DNA of 64,000 nucleotides from Chryseobacterium sp. G0162 (GCF_003815715.1 NZ_CP033922.1:2386001-2450000); one strand, 5' to 3'; positions 1 through 8,340 are shown, counted from the stretch's first letter. Made by a program: numbers and translations. Notes: generated by a model from the sequence alone, not told the origin.

Positions 1-115
1 TTTCAAATTCTTGAAGTTGATATTTATCAGCTTCTAATCCAATTAAATGGTGTAATAGTTGTGACAACTGTAGATCTTTAAGTCTTTTTATATCTTCAAT
101 ATTTATCTCATTCAT
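1..115 (-). CDS. N-terminus of an unidentified gene running off the left edge
   Basis: A minus-strand reading frame starts with ATG at 115-113 and stays open to the window edge, giving 38 residues that include a helix with the motif LLHHLIGLEA. From memory, an opening of the form 'LxxLLxxLLxxEA' occurs at the N-terminus of some large defence-type NTPases and restriction-like proteins; with only 38 residues this is suggestive only. It is divergent from the gene at 299 and lies in the A+T-rich accessory segment. The start codon is inferred from the open frame and the A-rich upstream sequence. Confidence 0.45.
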   Translation of the reverse strand, partial: MNEINIEDIKRLKDLQLSQLLHHLIGLEADKYQLQEFE

Positions 116-271
116 TATTTTTCTATAATATATTTATGGTGTTTTATTTTTTAAATTAATTTACAATTGTTTTTTTATTAGTTTAATGAGGTCATCTATA
201 AAATATGAAATTTACTAATACTATTCGAAACTAAGAGTCTTGTGTGTGTGTAAAATACCGATTATTTATAA

Positions 272-279
272 TAACTTTG
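272..279 (+). promoter_or_regulatory. Bacteroidota -7 box TAACTTTG
   Basis: TAACTTTG is a perfect match to the Bacteroidota TAnnTTTG -7 element and lies 19 nt before the ATG of the 276-residue gene. No convincing TTTG -33 element is seen 19 nt upstream. Confidence 0.5.
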
Positions 280-298
280 TTATACAGATATATACCAA

Positions 299-1129
299 AT
301 GAATAAAGACCAGATTCAGCGTGAAGATTTAAAAAAGAATATGATGAAAAATATCATATTCCGCGTATATTATCAAGGAATTCTTGATTCTGAAGACATT
401 ATTAGAGGGTTTTATGAAAGATTCAAAGAATATTTTAAATCATTTGAAACAACTTTCTATAATAGATTAGAACTAGACTTTAATAATATTGATGATCTTA
501 TTGATACTTTGTTAATACCTCGTACCGAAATACAGTCCCAAGAAATTTTCAGATTTACAGAAAATACTTTTGGAACAGATAAACTAACATTTGACATTAA
601 TAAATATTTTTCTTCTTTAACAATTGAATGTACGGATTATATAAATATAGATCCATATCTAAATTTTTTTACTAATTATTTGGAGTTTTTATATTCTGAA
701 AATGAATTTCTAAAGATCAAAAAAATTGCATTGCGTAAACTAGGTGGTAATATATATTTCGATATTAAAAGTATTTATGATGATTTTGAGCCCAATCTTT
801 TTAAATCAGGCTTTAAAGATCATGGTTATCATTCAATTCAAAACAGATACGAAGATACTTTACAAAGCGGTTCCGATGAACCAATTATTAATATAATCCG
901 TTCTTTTGAATATGGGGCCTACAAAAATGAAAAATCGGAGGACATTCCAGCATTTCAGATTCTTTTAGATCTTGAAGGATACTACCCAGAATATATTCTG
1001 AATAAAATTAACTTTGATAAGACACAAGTCGAAACAATTTTAAAAAATATTAATCACAATCACTTATTTAACATTTTTAAATTAAGCGTAACAGAAAATT
1101 ATTTGAAAAATCATTCACAAAATGAATAA
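299..1129 (+). CDS. Hypothetical protein, possibly TIGR04255-like
   Basis: A 276-residue soluble protein with no signal peptide or membrane segment. The central run (approximately residues 95-160: a 'KLTF...KYFSSLTIEC' segment, then 'FLKIKKIALRKLGG') resembles in layout the TIGR04255 family, whose function is unknown and whose members are often found in accessory or defence-associated loci. The resemblance is from memory and weak. A perfect -7 box precedes the start. The stop overlaps the next ATG by 8 nt, so the three genes at 299-2257 are probably one transcript. Codon use is strongly A/T-biased compared with genes beyond 5.3 kb. Confidence 0.6.
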   Translation: MNKDQIQREDLKKNMMKNIIFRVYYQGILDSEDIIRGFYERFKEYFKSFETTFYNRLELDFNNIDDLIDTLLIPRTEIQSQEIFRFTENTFGTDKLTFDINKYFSSLTIECTDYINIDPYLNFFTNYLEFLYSENEFLKIKKIALRKLGGNIYFDIKSIYDDFEPNLFKSGFKDHGYHSIQNRYEDTLQSGSDEPIINIIRSFEYGAYKNEKSEDIPAFQILLDLEGYYPEYILNKINFDKTQVETILKNINHNHLFNIFKLSVTENYLKNHSQNE

Positions 1130-1283
1130 AATATCTATTGATAAAAATTTCATCCCTTTAAAAGATGGCAAACCTAAGAAACTTGAATTTAAACCATCTG
1201 TTAGGAAAAGTGCAATATCCAAAGAGGTAAATGTCTCTCATTTTCTCCGCACTAGTAAACCTATAATTAGAAAAGAAAAGTGA
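1122..1283 (+). CDS. 53-residue basic linker peptide in the same operon
   Basis: The ATG at 1122 lies inside the end of the upstream gene (8-nt overlap) and the TGA at 1281-1283 overlaps the GTG start of the downstream MBL-fold gene (GTGA). The product is 53 residues, rich in Lys and Arg, without a membrane segment or recognisable domain. The coupling on both sides argues that it is real. It could be a small partner, chaperone or antitoxin of the downstream hydrolase, but nothing in the sequence proves this. Confidence 0.6.
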   Translation: MNKISIDKNFIPLKDGKPKKLEFKPSVRKSAISKEVNVSHFLRTSKPIIRKEK

Positions 1284-2257
1284 CTTATTATGTTGAGGAT
1301 ATTAATGAGATAACTCTTGACGTTTTTACTATCGGTTATTCCGAAAAAGGAGAAAGTCAAGTTATCTTGCTTTATGATAATGTTAAAGATCAGGTCTTAT
1401 TCAGTTTTGTTATTGACTGTTATTCTACTGCAACGCTTCATAAAACAAAAGACATTCTAGATTATTACAAAATTTCAAATATTGATTATTTCATTTGGAC
1501 ACACACTGATGAAGACCATTCTGTTGGAATTGATATATTAGTTGACAATTATTGTTCAGCCAAGACAAATTTTTACCTTCCAGAAGGAATTGATGGAACT
1601 GAATTAGATATTTTCAGCTATAATCAAGATGTTAAAAATTGTTTTGAAAAAATTAATTCTTTAAATAAGCAGCAAAATTACAACGTTCATACTTTAACAC
1701 TACCTGTTGATGGAAACCTAGAGATTGTACGAAGGATCATCAAAGAAGAAAAAACAACAAAACAATTTAATTTTCAGGTTTTTTGCATAGCTCCTTTATC
1801 TGCTATTATTAAAAGAAGGAAACAGGCTAAAATAGCAGGAGCAACTCATGTGAACGCAAACGACTTTTCAATAGCAACTGTTTTCAAAGTTGGAGAATTA
1901 AGTCTATTATTTAGTGGAGACATTGAAAACCAAACAATAAATTTAATTCCAGACTATCACTTTGAAGGATTATCCTATGTAAAGACCCCACATCATACTT
2001 CCAATACATCTACAAAATTATTAGATAAGATTGAAAAAAGTTTTGATGGGACAAAAATACCAACTGCAGTTACAACAACATATAAAGCATTCAATCTTCC
2101 TAAATCAGAATTAATTGAAGATTACCGGCAGTTTGTCACATCTTTTAATTCCACAGGCAGAGGCCCTATGGGATATGGATATGTAAAAACAGTTTTTAAT
2201 ATTATCAAAAAAGAATTTACAGAAGAGCTAGTTGGAGATGCAACAAAGCATTTTTAA
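1280..2257 (+). CDS. ComEC-type metallo-beta-lactamase-fold hydrolase
   Basis: A 325-residue cytosolic protein starting at a GTG that overlaps the previous stop. Motif 1 is H75-T-D77-E-D79-H80, a variant of the MBL HxHxDH metal site with Asp in place of the middle His. Later come N192/N194-D-F-S, then FSGD at 211-214, and the HH pair at 238-239. The order 'N..S ... GD ... HH' is that of the ComEC/Rec2 C-terminal MBL domain rather than class B beta-lactamases, but without the competence channel, signal peptide or membrane helices. The likely activity is metal-dependent phosphodiesterase or nuclease. The neighbours suggest a stand-alone accessory (conflict) enzyme; the substrate is unknown. Confidence 0.75.
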   Translation: MTYYVEDINEITLDVFTIGYSEKGESQVILLYDNVKDQVLFSFVIDCYSTATLHKTKDILDYYKISNIDYFIWTHTDEDHSVGIDILVDNYCSAKTNFYLPEGIDGTELDIFSYNQDVKNCFEKINSLNKQQNYNVHTLTLPVDGNLEIVRRIIKEEKTTKQFNFQVFCIAPLSAIIKRRKQAKIAGATHVNANDFSIATVFKVGELSLLFSGDIENQTINLIPDYHFEGLSYVKTPHHTSNTSTKLLDKIEKSFDGTKIPTAVTTTYKAFNLPKSELIEDYRQFVTSFNSTGRGPMGYGYVKTVFNIIKKEFTEELVGDATKHF

Positions 2258-2383
2258 ATCTAATATTATTAGTTTATTCTAGGTTTTATAATTGTAGGTT
2301 GTAAAGAAGAAATTCCTTTATGGACTAAATAAATTAATTATGCTATCATTCTATTTACATAATTCTTATAAAATTTATAGTAT

Positions 2384-2710
2384 ATGAAACCTTTAGCTCG
2401 TACTATTAAGCAAAACACGCATCCTGGAGAAATTCTTTCCAATCAGATTATTAAACCCAATAAATTATCTGTTGAAAAAACAGCTAAACTTTTGGGTGTG
2501 ACAAAACCGACCTTATCTAAAGTTGTTAATGGTAAAAGTGCTATTAGCCCTTTAATGGCAATTCGTATCTCCAAAGTTTTCGGAGGAAGCGCTAATTTAT
2601 GGATAAAACTGCAAGCTGCTTATGATTTAAGAGAAGCCGAAAAGGAGTTTAAAAAGAAACAAATTAAATTAGATAAATTTGATTTTAAATTACACAATAT
2701 TTTAAAATAG
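2384..2710 (+). CDS. HigA-family antitoxin / HTH regulator, apparently solitary
   Basis: A 108-residue protein. It opens with 'HPGEIL', typical of the HigA/VapI antidote family. The Xre-type helix-turn-helix covers roughly residues 29-60 (KTAKLLGVTKPTLSKVVNG), followed by 'GGSANLWIKLQAAYDL', also diagnostic of the family. The C-terminus is a charged coil. HigA normally binds its own operator and neutralises the mRNA-cleaving toxin HigB encoded just upstream. Here the 126 bp upstream contain no HigB frame and the downstream gene is convergent, so it is an orphan. It may regulate neighbouring accessory genes or be the remnant of an addiction module. Confidence 0.85.
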   Translation: MKPLARTIKQNTHPGEILSNQIIKPNKLSVEKTAKLLGVTKPTLSKVVNGKSAISPLMAIRISKVFGGSANLWIKLQAAYDLREAEKEFKKKQIKLDKFDFKLHNILK

Positions 2711-2767
2711 CTCCATTCTGGTAACAATATAAAATATAGTTTATTAATTAGTATTATAAATTGATAA

Positions 2768-4474
2768 TTATAGAGAAGTGTGTATAGTTTCATTGCCAAC
2801 CAAAATAAAATTCTTGAACCCTAAAATCTTTTCTATTTTAAAATTAATCTTTTTTATAGAATTAATAAGTGACTTGCCTCTAACAAAAGAGTTAATTTCT
2901 GAAGAATATGGATTAAGATAATGTGTAGAAACAATAGAAGCGATAGTAAAATCATACAACAAATCATCATCATCTAAAATACTACTCAAACCTGCTATTT
3001 CCATTTTTTCTAACGTCTGCAAATAAAAATCGTCAGGTATATTGAACAATGCAGCTCCATTAAAGAGATTTTTTAAGTTTGGAAATATATTTTCTTCCAT
3101 GTATTTTACATAAATATTAAATACTTCGTCTGTTTTTAAGAAACTAGATCCTTTTGTTAATTCTTTTATTGTGGCAAGTGTTTGATTTCTACCTATAAAA
3201 TAGTCTAATTTATCATCAGGAATCTTTTTTCCATTTAGACAAAAGGAACTCAAAACTTTATCTTGTTCAGATATAACAACATGTAATCCCAAAGGTTCAA
3301 AAAGAAGGAACACATTAACATCTAATAAGCCTTCAAAATTATTACATATTGTATGTTCTGTGTCTAAACTTAGCATTGGTTTACCATTAATATCAAATAA
3401 TGTCAACCTACCTGCTTTGTCCGTCTTAATTAATACCTGATTATTTGCAATTGTTATCACATTTCTTTGTAGAAGTAATGAGATAAACAGTTTCCTTATT
3501 TTAGAATCACTGTCTGGATGAATATCAATCATTGATTTGATTCGTGAATTCATTAATACTTCAATTAATTCATCCGTTTTTTGCTGATCAACAGAAAAAG
3601 ATTCAATTTTCCCCGTAACATAAGAATCAATTTTGTAGATAGAGCTCTTTTTATTTAATAATTCATTAATAAATACATCAATGTACTTTGAATGATCTAT
3701 TTGAAAAAATTTCATAATTCTTTTATGGAAATAATTGATAACAATTGAGGGTATTTCAAAAGGATCTTTATATTCAGAAAGAATTATTTTAGCGAGTTCT
3801 GGATCTTCAAAGAAAAAAGCTTTTAGGTATATGAAAAAAAGTTCAGAATCAGTAAATCTTTTACAGTTCAGAATCAACGTTCTTTGCATGTTTTTAACAG
3901 TGAGGTAACCTGTTAAATAACTACTTTTCAATGGATCAATCGAATGATAGTAAAGAGCTTTTTTTCGTTCAATAAATAAATTTGTTAATCGTTTACTATA
4001 TAATGATTCAATTAAAAGTTGACTTACATCTACATCATTAATATTATGAATATCTAATTCCCTCAAATCTTTCATTAGAAACAGGATTCCCATTATATTA
4101 CTTACCTGTGAAATAAGAGATGAAGAGCCTGGAGCTAAGTCGAACTCAGCAAATTCAGCCATTCCTTCTAAAAGAGGTTGTAGAAAAGTAAAAACAGAAT
4201 TATACATTATATCAAGGCTAGCCATCTCTTTAACATATAATAGGTCATCATCATTTATCTTAGTTAATTTACTTTTACTTTCTAAGCCAATAATAGATAA
4301 TGACTGCCCTACAAGTGAAGTAAAAGTCCAATAATGTGTAACTTCATGAAGGACATAGGGTAATAAGTGTTTACTTAATTTCCCTGTTAGTAAGTCTGCT
4401 AATACTATTGATACATCAATTTTATCCAATACAATTGTATTAGATAAAGGATGAGTAAAAGATCGAGTATACAT
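2768..4474 (-). CDS. Large hypothetical with N-terminal HExxH (predicted gluzincin-type peptidase)
   Basis: A 568-residue soluble protein with no signal peptide. H43-E44-V-T-H47 fits a zinc-protease HExxH motif. E103 and E107 in 'LLEGMAEFAE', about 55-60 residues later, are placed like the third ligand of gluzincins (H-E-H plus a downstream Glu). The remaining 450 residues are mainly helical and unrecognised. It is the downstream member of a two-gene unit, 7 nt after a small one-TM protein gene. The pairing suggests an effector peptidase with an accessory membrane partner. Protease activity and a conflict role are inference; A/T-rich codon use fits recent acquisition. Confidence 0.6.
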   Translation of the reverse strand: MYTRSFTHPLSNTIVLDKIDVSIVLADLLTGKLSKHLLPYVLHEVTHYWTFTSLVGQSLSIIGLESKSKLTKINDDDLLYVKEMASLDIMYNSVFTFLQPLLEGMAEFAEFDLAPGSSSLISQVSNIMGILFLMKDLRELDIHNINDVDVSQLLIESLYSKRLTNLFIERKKALYYHSIDPLKSSYLTGYLTVKNMQRTLILNCKRFTDSELFFIYLKAFFFEDPELAKIILSEYKDPFEIPSIVINYFHKRIMKFFQIDHSKYIDVFINELLNKKSSIYKIDSYVTGKIESFSVDQQKTDELIEVLMNSRIKSMIDIHPDSDSKIRKLFISLLLQRNVITIANNQVLIKTDKAGRLTLFDINGKPMLSLDTEHTICNNFEGLLDVNVFLLFEPLGLHVVISEQDKVLSSFCLNGKKIPDDKLDYFIGRNQTLATIKELTKGSSFLKTDEVFNIYVKYMEENIFPNLKNLFNGAALFNIPDDFYLQTLEKMEIAGLSSILDDDDLLYDFTIASIVSTHYLNPYSSEINSFVRGKSLINSIKKINFKIEKILGFKNFILVGNETIHTSL

Positions 4475-4481
4475 GGCCTTG

Positions 4482-4826
4482 TTATAAATTCATAAGTTCT
4501 TCAATAGACTTTACTATTTGATTTATTACTTCAGCCTTACCTGCTTCTGCTTGTTTTTCCTTATAGCGAATAACTTTCTTTATCTTGGTTCCATCAGGCT
4601 TAACAATCTCAATATTTTCTTCAAATGACTTATATTTTGATTTTCTTAATAAATATGCAGCAACAATACCAAGCCCTCCAACAGTAACGGCTAAAGTAAA
4701 GGTCAATGGTTCCCCAATTGCTCCTTCTGGAATCTCTTCTGGAATAAGATCAATTCCAGTAAACTCTTCAAGCCCTATTTCATGTTTAGGAATATTATGT
4801 AATTGAATAAATATCTCTGCGCTCAT
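4482..4826 (-). CDS. Small single-TM protein, EACC1-like layout
   Basis: Start at MSAEIF (4826), preceded by an A-rich leader; a 30-residue longer frame exists but its N-terminus reads like untranslated leader. The 114-residue product has a short N-terminal strand region, an acidic 'GIDLIPEEIPEG' stretch, a hydrophobic Gly-rich segment (about residues 40-65), a basic stop-transfer, then a strand pair ending 'PDGTKIKK' and a C-terminal helix. That order resembles the effector-associated constant component 1 (EACC1) of predicted NTP-dependent conflict systems, which partners peptidase effectors. The resemblance was judged by eye and is tentative. It lies 7 nt upstream of the HExxH gene. Confidence 0.55.
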   Translation of the reverse strand: MSAEIFIQLHNIPKHEIGLEEFTGIDLIPEEIPEGAIGEPLTFTLAVTVGGLGIVAAYLLRKSKYKSFEENIEIVKPDGTKIKKVIRYKEKQAEAGKAEVINQIVKSIEELMNL

Positions 4827-4916
4827 TTTATTAGTTTTTATAGAATTAAAGATAACAAAAAATCCAATGAACTGAATATTATTTAACACATTGTCAGAAA
4901 CATAAAACAATATCAA

Positions 4917-5302
4917 TTACAGCTGTATTTTGGGCAATTGTAACCTCTGACCATATATAAAAAAATGGAAAAGTAAATTGTTTGAAAAATGAATTTCTAA
5001 AGCTTTTAGTAGTTAGAAAATATTTTAGCTACCTACGATAATTTCAGATAGCCCTCAAAATAATTGAAGTAATAAGAGTTTTAATTATAAATTAAACGAC
5101 AATTGTTATTTTATCAATTTAAATTATAAATTATCATCTTCTTTTGAAATTGACACAAAACCCCACATCCCATGCTCAAAAACTGTATGATGTGGAGATC
5201 TAAAAGGTCAAATTTATAAATTCAACCCTAGAATTCATTAATTCCCAAACACTCTCTTAAATTCTCAATATTTTAATACATTTGTTATAAAACATACTTC
5301 AA
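4917..5302. other. Intergenic boundary between accessory segment and core operon
   Basis: No gene of credible length is seen. There is an inverted repeat CCACATC (5163-5169) / GATGTGG (5189-5195) with a 19-nt loop, and a -7-like box TACATTTG at 5277-5284, 18 nt before the next start. Base composition becomes less A+T-rich to the right of this region, so it marks the probable edge of the accessory segment. No transposase, tRNA or clear attachment repeat is visible here. Confidence 0.45.
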
Positions 5303-5812
5303 ATGAATTTCGAGCAGGTAAATCTACACCTTGAAGCCTATAAAGAACATAATCAGATTCTGGATGCGGCAAAATATCTGATTCATTCTTTTGATCTGGA
5401 ACATGACAATTTTGCAGGGTTTGGTTTCAGAGAAGAGCTTTCCCCTACTTCGATACTTCTTACTGCAGAAGGAGAATTGGGAGGACCTCAAACTGTGATG
5501 ATTCCTAGAAATTTATTTGATTTTGATCTGAATCTTGTCCTCAATATGGTAGCCCACGAAATGCTTCATGTAAGACAAAAGGCTCCGGGGCAGGTAATTG
5601 AAAATAAAAATGAAAGAGAGTTTCAGGCTTACTATGAAATGCTTTTTCACAAGGTTTTCCCACAAGTTCCTGAGGTTTCGGCTTTTCATAAAAAATTCTT
5701 TGGCGGAAAAGCCCTGGAATATTATAAAAGAATGGGCGAAGGTTCGGAATTACAACAAAAATATGCAGAACAGAAAATAGAAGTAGAACATTTAATTAAT
5801 ACATTACCATGA
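5303..5812 (+). CDS. Conserved small HExxH (metalloprotease-like) protein
   Basis: A 169-residue cytosolic protein. H85-E86-M-L-H89 in 'MVAHEMLHVRQ' is a zinc-protease-type motif and E104/E106 (NEREF) could supply the third ligand. The overall size and 'AHE.LH' context recall minigluzincin/SprT-like folds, but I do not recognise a named family. It is the first gene of a plus-strand operon and overlaps the next start by ATGA. The substrate is unknown. Confidence 0.6.
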   Translation: MNFEQVNLHLEAYKEHNQILDAAKYLIHSFDLEHDNFAGFGFREELSPTSILLTAEGELGGPQTVMIPRNLFDFDLNLVLNMVAHEMLHVRQKAPGQVIENKNEREFQAYYEMLFHKVFPQVPEVSAFHKKFFGGKALEYYKRMGEGSELQQKYAEQKIEVEHLINTLP

Positions 5813-6156
5813 ACGTAAAACCAGACATAACCTGGGCAGATTTTGAAAAAATAGACATCAGATGCGGAACCATTCTTTCAGTAAATGATTTTGAAAAAGC
5901 CAGAAACCCTTCCTATCAATTGGAGATTGATTTTGGTGACTTAGGAATCAGGAAATCATCTGCACAAATCACTTCTCTTTATCAGAAAGAAGAATTGATA
6001 GGAAAACAGATTCTGGCAGTGGTTAACTTTCCTAAAAAACAGATTGCCAACTTCTTCAGCGAATGTTTAGTTCTCGGATTATATGGAGAAGATAAAAATG
6101 ATGTCACTCTTTTAACCCCTTCATTACCTACTAAAAACGGAATGCAGGTAGGATAG
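5809..6156 (+). CDS. tRNA-binding protein, CsaA/YgjH type
   Basis: 115 residues forming a single EMAP-II/OB-fold tRNA-binding domain: 'FEKIDIRCGTI' near residue 13, 'QLEIDFGD', 'SSAQIT' and 'GKQILAVVNFPKKQI', ending 'PTKNGMQVG' as in CsaA. The family binds tRNA elbows or acts as a secretion-linked chaperone. It is translationally coupled (4-nt overlap) to the upstream HExxH gene. Confidence 0.88.
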   Translation: MNVKPDITWADFEKIDIRCGTILSVNDFEKARNPSYQLEIDFGDLGIRKSSAQITSLYQKEELIGKQILAVVNFPKKQIANFFSECLVLGLYGEDKNDVTLLTPSLPTKNGMQVG

Positions 6157-6173
6157 CAAATAAAAAACACACA

Positions 6174-6875
6174 ATGATACAAAACATACCATTAGAAAAG
6201 GTCTTATTCCTTGATATTGAAACTGTTCCACAGGCCGGATCATGGGACGATTTATCTGAAACAGATCAGCATCTTTGGGATAAGAAAACCAGATTTCAGA
6301 GAAAAGAAGATGTTTCGGCAGCTGAATTTTATGACAGAGCCGGAATTATGGCAGAATTCGGTAAGATCATCTGCATCACGATCGGAATGGTGGAGAAGAA
6401 CGAAACTTTAAAGATCAAAAGCTTCTCAGGGCATGATGAAAAAAAGATGCTCCAGGAATTTGGAGAAATTTTCAACAGTCCAAGGCTTTATAATGTCATT
6501 CTTTGCGCCCACAACGGAAAAGAATTTGATTTTCCATGGATTGCACGAAGGTATCTCATCAATGGAATGCAGCCGCCTGCTCCTTTTCAGATGTTTGGGA
6601 AAAAGCCGTGGGAAATTCCTCATATAGATACGATGGAACTGTGGAAATTCGGGGATTATAAAAGTTTTGTATCACTGGAATTATTAGCTCATGTCTTTGG
6701 TATTCCCACTCCCAAGGATGATATCGATGGCTCAATGGTTTCATCAATTTACTACATAGAAAAAGACTTGCAGCGAATTGTTGATTATTGTGAAAAAGAT
6801 GTCTTAACTTTGGCAAATATTTTCCGACGCATGCGTCAGGAAGATTTGTTGAAAAGGAATATCAATTTAGATTAA
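6174..6875 (+). CDS. Predicted 3'-5' exonuclease, PolB-like (DEDDy)
   Basis: 233 residues. Exo I is 'LFLDIETVP' (D14, E16), Exo II is 'AHNGKEFDFPWI' with a catalytic Asp near residue 108, and Exo III is 'YCEKDVLTL' near the C-terminus, so the protein is a complete DEDDy nuclease of the 'DNA polymerase B exonuclease-like 2' family, without a polymerase domain. Members are thought to degrade or edit single-stranded DNA ends. It sits third in the 5303-7407 operon, 3 nt before the SufT-like gene. Confidence 0.85.
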   Translation: MIQNIPLEKVLFLDIETVPQAGSWDDLSETDQHLWDKKTRFQRKEDVSAAEFYDRAGIMAEFGKIICITIGMVEKNETLKIKSFSGHDEKKMLQEFGEIFNSPRLYNVILCAHNGKEFDFPWIARRYLINGMQPPAPFQMFGKKPWEIPHIDTMELWKFGDYKSFVSLELLAHVFGIPTPKDDIDGSMVSSIYYIEKDLQRIVDYCEKDVLTLANIFRRMRQEDLLKRNINLD

Positions 6876-6878
6876 AAA

Positions 6879-7205
6879 ATGAAATTTACAGACGATCAAA
6901 TTGCAGACATTGGTGAAGAAATCATCAGCGTGCTAAAAACCGTATATGATCCCGAAATTCCGGTAGATATTTACGAATTAGGGCTTATTTATGATGTACA
7001 GATCTCCGATGATGCTGACGTAAAAATAATAATGACCCTTACCACTCCAAACTGCCCGGTGGCAGAAACACTTCCTCAGGAAGTAAAAGATAAAGTAGCA
7101 GAAGTAGAACATGTAAAAAGTGTTGACTTAGAACTTACTTTTGAACCGAGCTGGAATAAGGATATGATGAGCGAAGAAGCAAAATTTGAATTGGGAATGC
7201 TATAA
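6879..7205 (+). CDS. SufT-like Fe-S cluster assembly protein (MIP18/DUF59)
   Basis: 108 residues. 'VYDPEIPVDIYELGLIYDV' is the DUF59 signature and 'TPNCPVAETLP' carries the conserved reactive Cys. Family members (SufT, PaaD, human CIAO2) help mature Fe-S proteins. Nothing else of the suf operon is adjacent; a SufE-like gene is far away at 54.6 kb. It follows the exonuclease by 3 nt. Confidence 0.88.
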   Translation: MKFTDDQIADIGEEIISVLKTVYDPEIPVDIYELGLIYDVQISDDADVKIIMTLTTPNCPVAETLPQEVKDKVAEVEHVKSVDLELTFEPSWNKDMMSEEAKFELGML

Positions 7206-7263
7206 ACCTTAAGCATTTTCTACTCAGATAAAATTAATATTACTAACTATTTATTCAGTAATT

Positions 7264-7407
7264 ATGGCAAAAAAGATAGGAGCAATACTCCTTGCTTTCT
7301 TAGGTATATATATGCTTTATCTGGGATCTAAAATGCAGGCTCAGCCTCCTTTTATAACCGGCATAGGGTTTATCATTATCTCACTGCTGCAATTGGGTAA
7401 AAAGTAA
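7264..7407 (+). CDS. 47-residue membrane protein
   Basis: ATG at 7264, 58 nt after the SufT-like gene. The product has two hydrophobic segments (about residues 5-21 and 29-44) joined by 'GSKMQAQPP' and ends 'LGKK', so it is a small two-TM inner-membrane protein. It is immediately followed by a strong terminator and closes the operon. The function is unknown. Confidence 0.65.
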   Translation: MAKKIGAILLAFLGIYMLYLGSKMQAQPPFITGIGFIIISLLQLGKK

Positions 7408-7420
7408 TATGAAAATATAA

Positions 7421-7450
7421 AAGGATGTCATGATATGACATCCTTTTTTG
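7421..7450. terminator. Bidirectional rho-independent terminator
   Basis: Perfect 10-bp stem AAGGATGTCA / TGACATCCTT with a 5-nt loop, followed by T-rich sequence and preceded by A-rich sequence. It lies between the convergent 5303-7407 operon and sseA. Confidence 0.9.
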
Positions 7451-7480
7451 TATTGTTAAACCTCAAATTCAGGGTTGCTC

Positions 7481-8317
7481 TTACACTTCTTTTGCGATTG
7501 TTTTTCCTTCTCTCCTGCTCCATTCACTCCATGAACCTACATAAAGATTAGGGATTTTTAACCCCGCATAAGCTAATGCTAAAATAGTATGACATGCCGT
7601 AACTCCTGAACCACAGTGAACAATCAGGTTCCCAGGTCTATTTTCCAGTAATCGGCTATATTTTTCCTTAAGAACTTCAGGGCTCAGGAAGAATCCATTT
7701 TCATCCAGATTTTCAGAAAAAGGAATATTGATTGCCCCCGGAATATGTCCTGCAACCAGGTCAATAGGTTCAGATTCCCCTCTGTACCGGTAAGCATCTC
7801 TTACATCAACAACGGTGGAAACATTGCTTTTTAATTCATTTTCAACGTCTTCCAAACTTGAAATAGGAAGAGTCCAATTTTCTTTTTTTATCGTTGGAGC
7901 TTTTTCAAAAGTCTCTTTTCCTGATGAAAGTTCTATCGCGTTCTTTTCAGCAGCCTGGATTCCGCCATCCAAAACCTGTATGTTTTCAAAACCAAAGGAT
8001 CTGAGCATCCACCATGCTCTGGCAGCAGCATTTGAACCGTTTTTATCATCATATACAACAACATGAGAATTTTCAGCTATTCCAAGGTCGGATAATGTTT
8101 CTGCAAATTTTTCTGGTGTTGGAAGCGGATGTCTTCCTCCAAAAGCAGCATCTGGTCCTATTTCAGCCAGATCTTTATCCAAATCAATGAACCTTGCTCC
8201 TTTGATATGCTTTTCAAGATAGTTTTGTTGTACATCTTTCCCTACTCTTGCATCAAGAATGATGAGGTTTTCCGTTGGAAGTTTTTTTAAATCAGAGGGT
8301 GAAACTATTGGAGACAT
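7481..8317 (-). CDS. sseA: Thiosulfate/3-mercaptopyruvate sulfurtransferase
   Basis: 278 residues with two rhodanese domains (about 5-125 and 150-275). The active-site loop CGSGVTA, with nucleophile C235, is the form typical of 3-mercaptopyruvate sulfurtransferases rather than plain thiosulfate rhodaneses. It transfers sulfane sulfur to thiols or cyanide in cysteine catabolism. There is no signal peptide, so it is cytosolic. Monocistronic, with a shared terminator downstream. Confidence 0.9.
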   Translation of the reverse strand: MSPIVSPSDLKKLPTENLIILDARVGKDVQQNYLEKHIKGARFIDLDKDLAEIGPDAAFGGRHPLPTPEKFAETLSDLGIAENSHVVVYDDKNGSNAAARAWWMLRSFGFENIQVLDGGIQAAEKNAIELSSGKETFEKAPTIKKENWTLPISSLEDVENELKSNVSTVVDVRDAYRYRGESEPIDLVAGHIPGAINIPFSENLDENGFFLSPEVLKEKYSRLLENRPGNLIVHCGSGVTACHTILALAYAGLKIPNLYVGSWSEWSRREGKTIAKEV

Positions 8318-8340
8318 TGTGTTGATTTTAGGTTATTGTA

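Noticed and set aside
2258..2383. HigB toxin upstream of higA
   Set aside because: Only a start-less frame of about 17 codons is found; it lacks RelE/HigB-type motifs.
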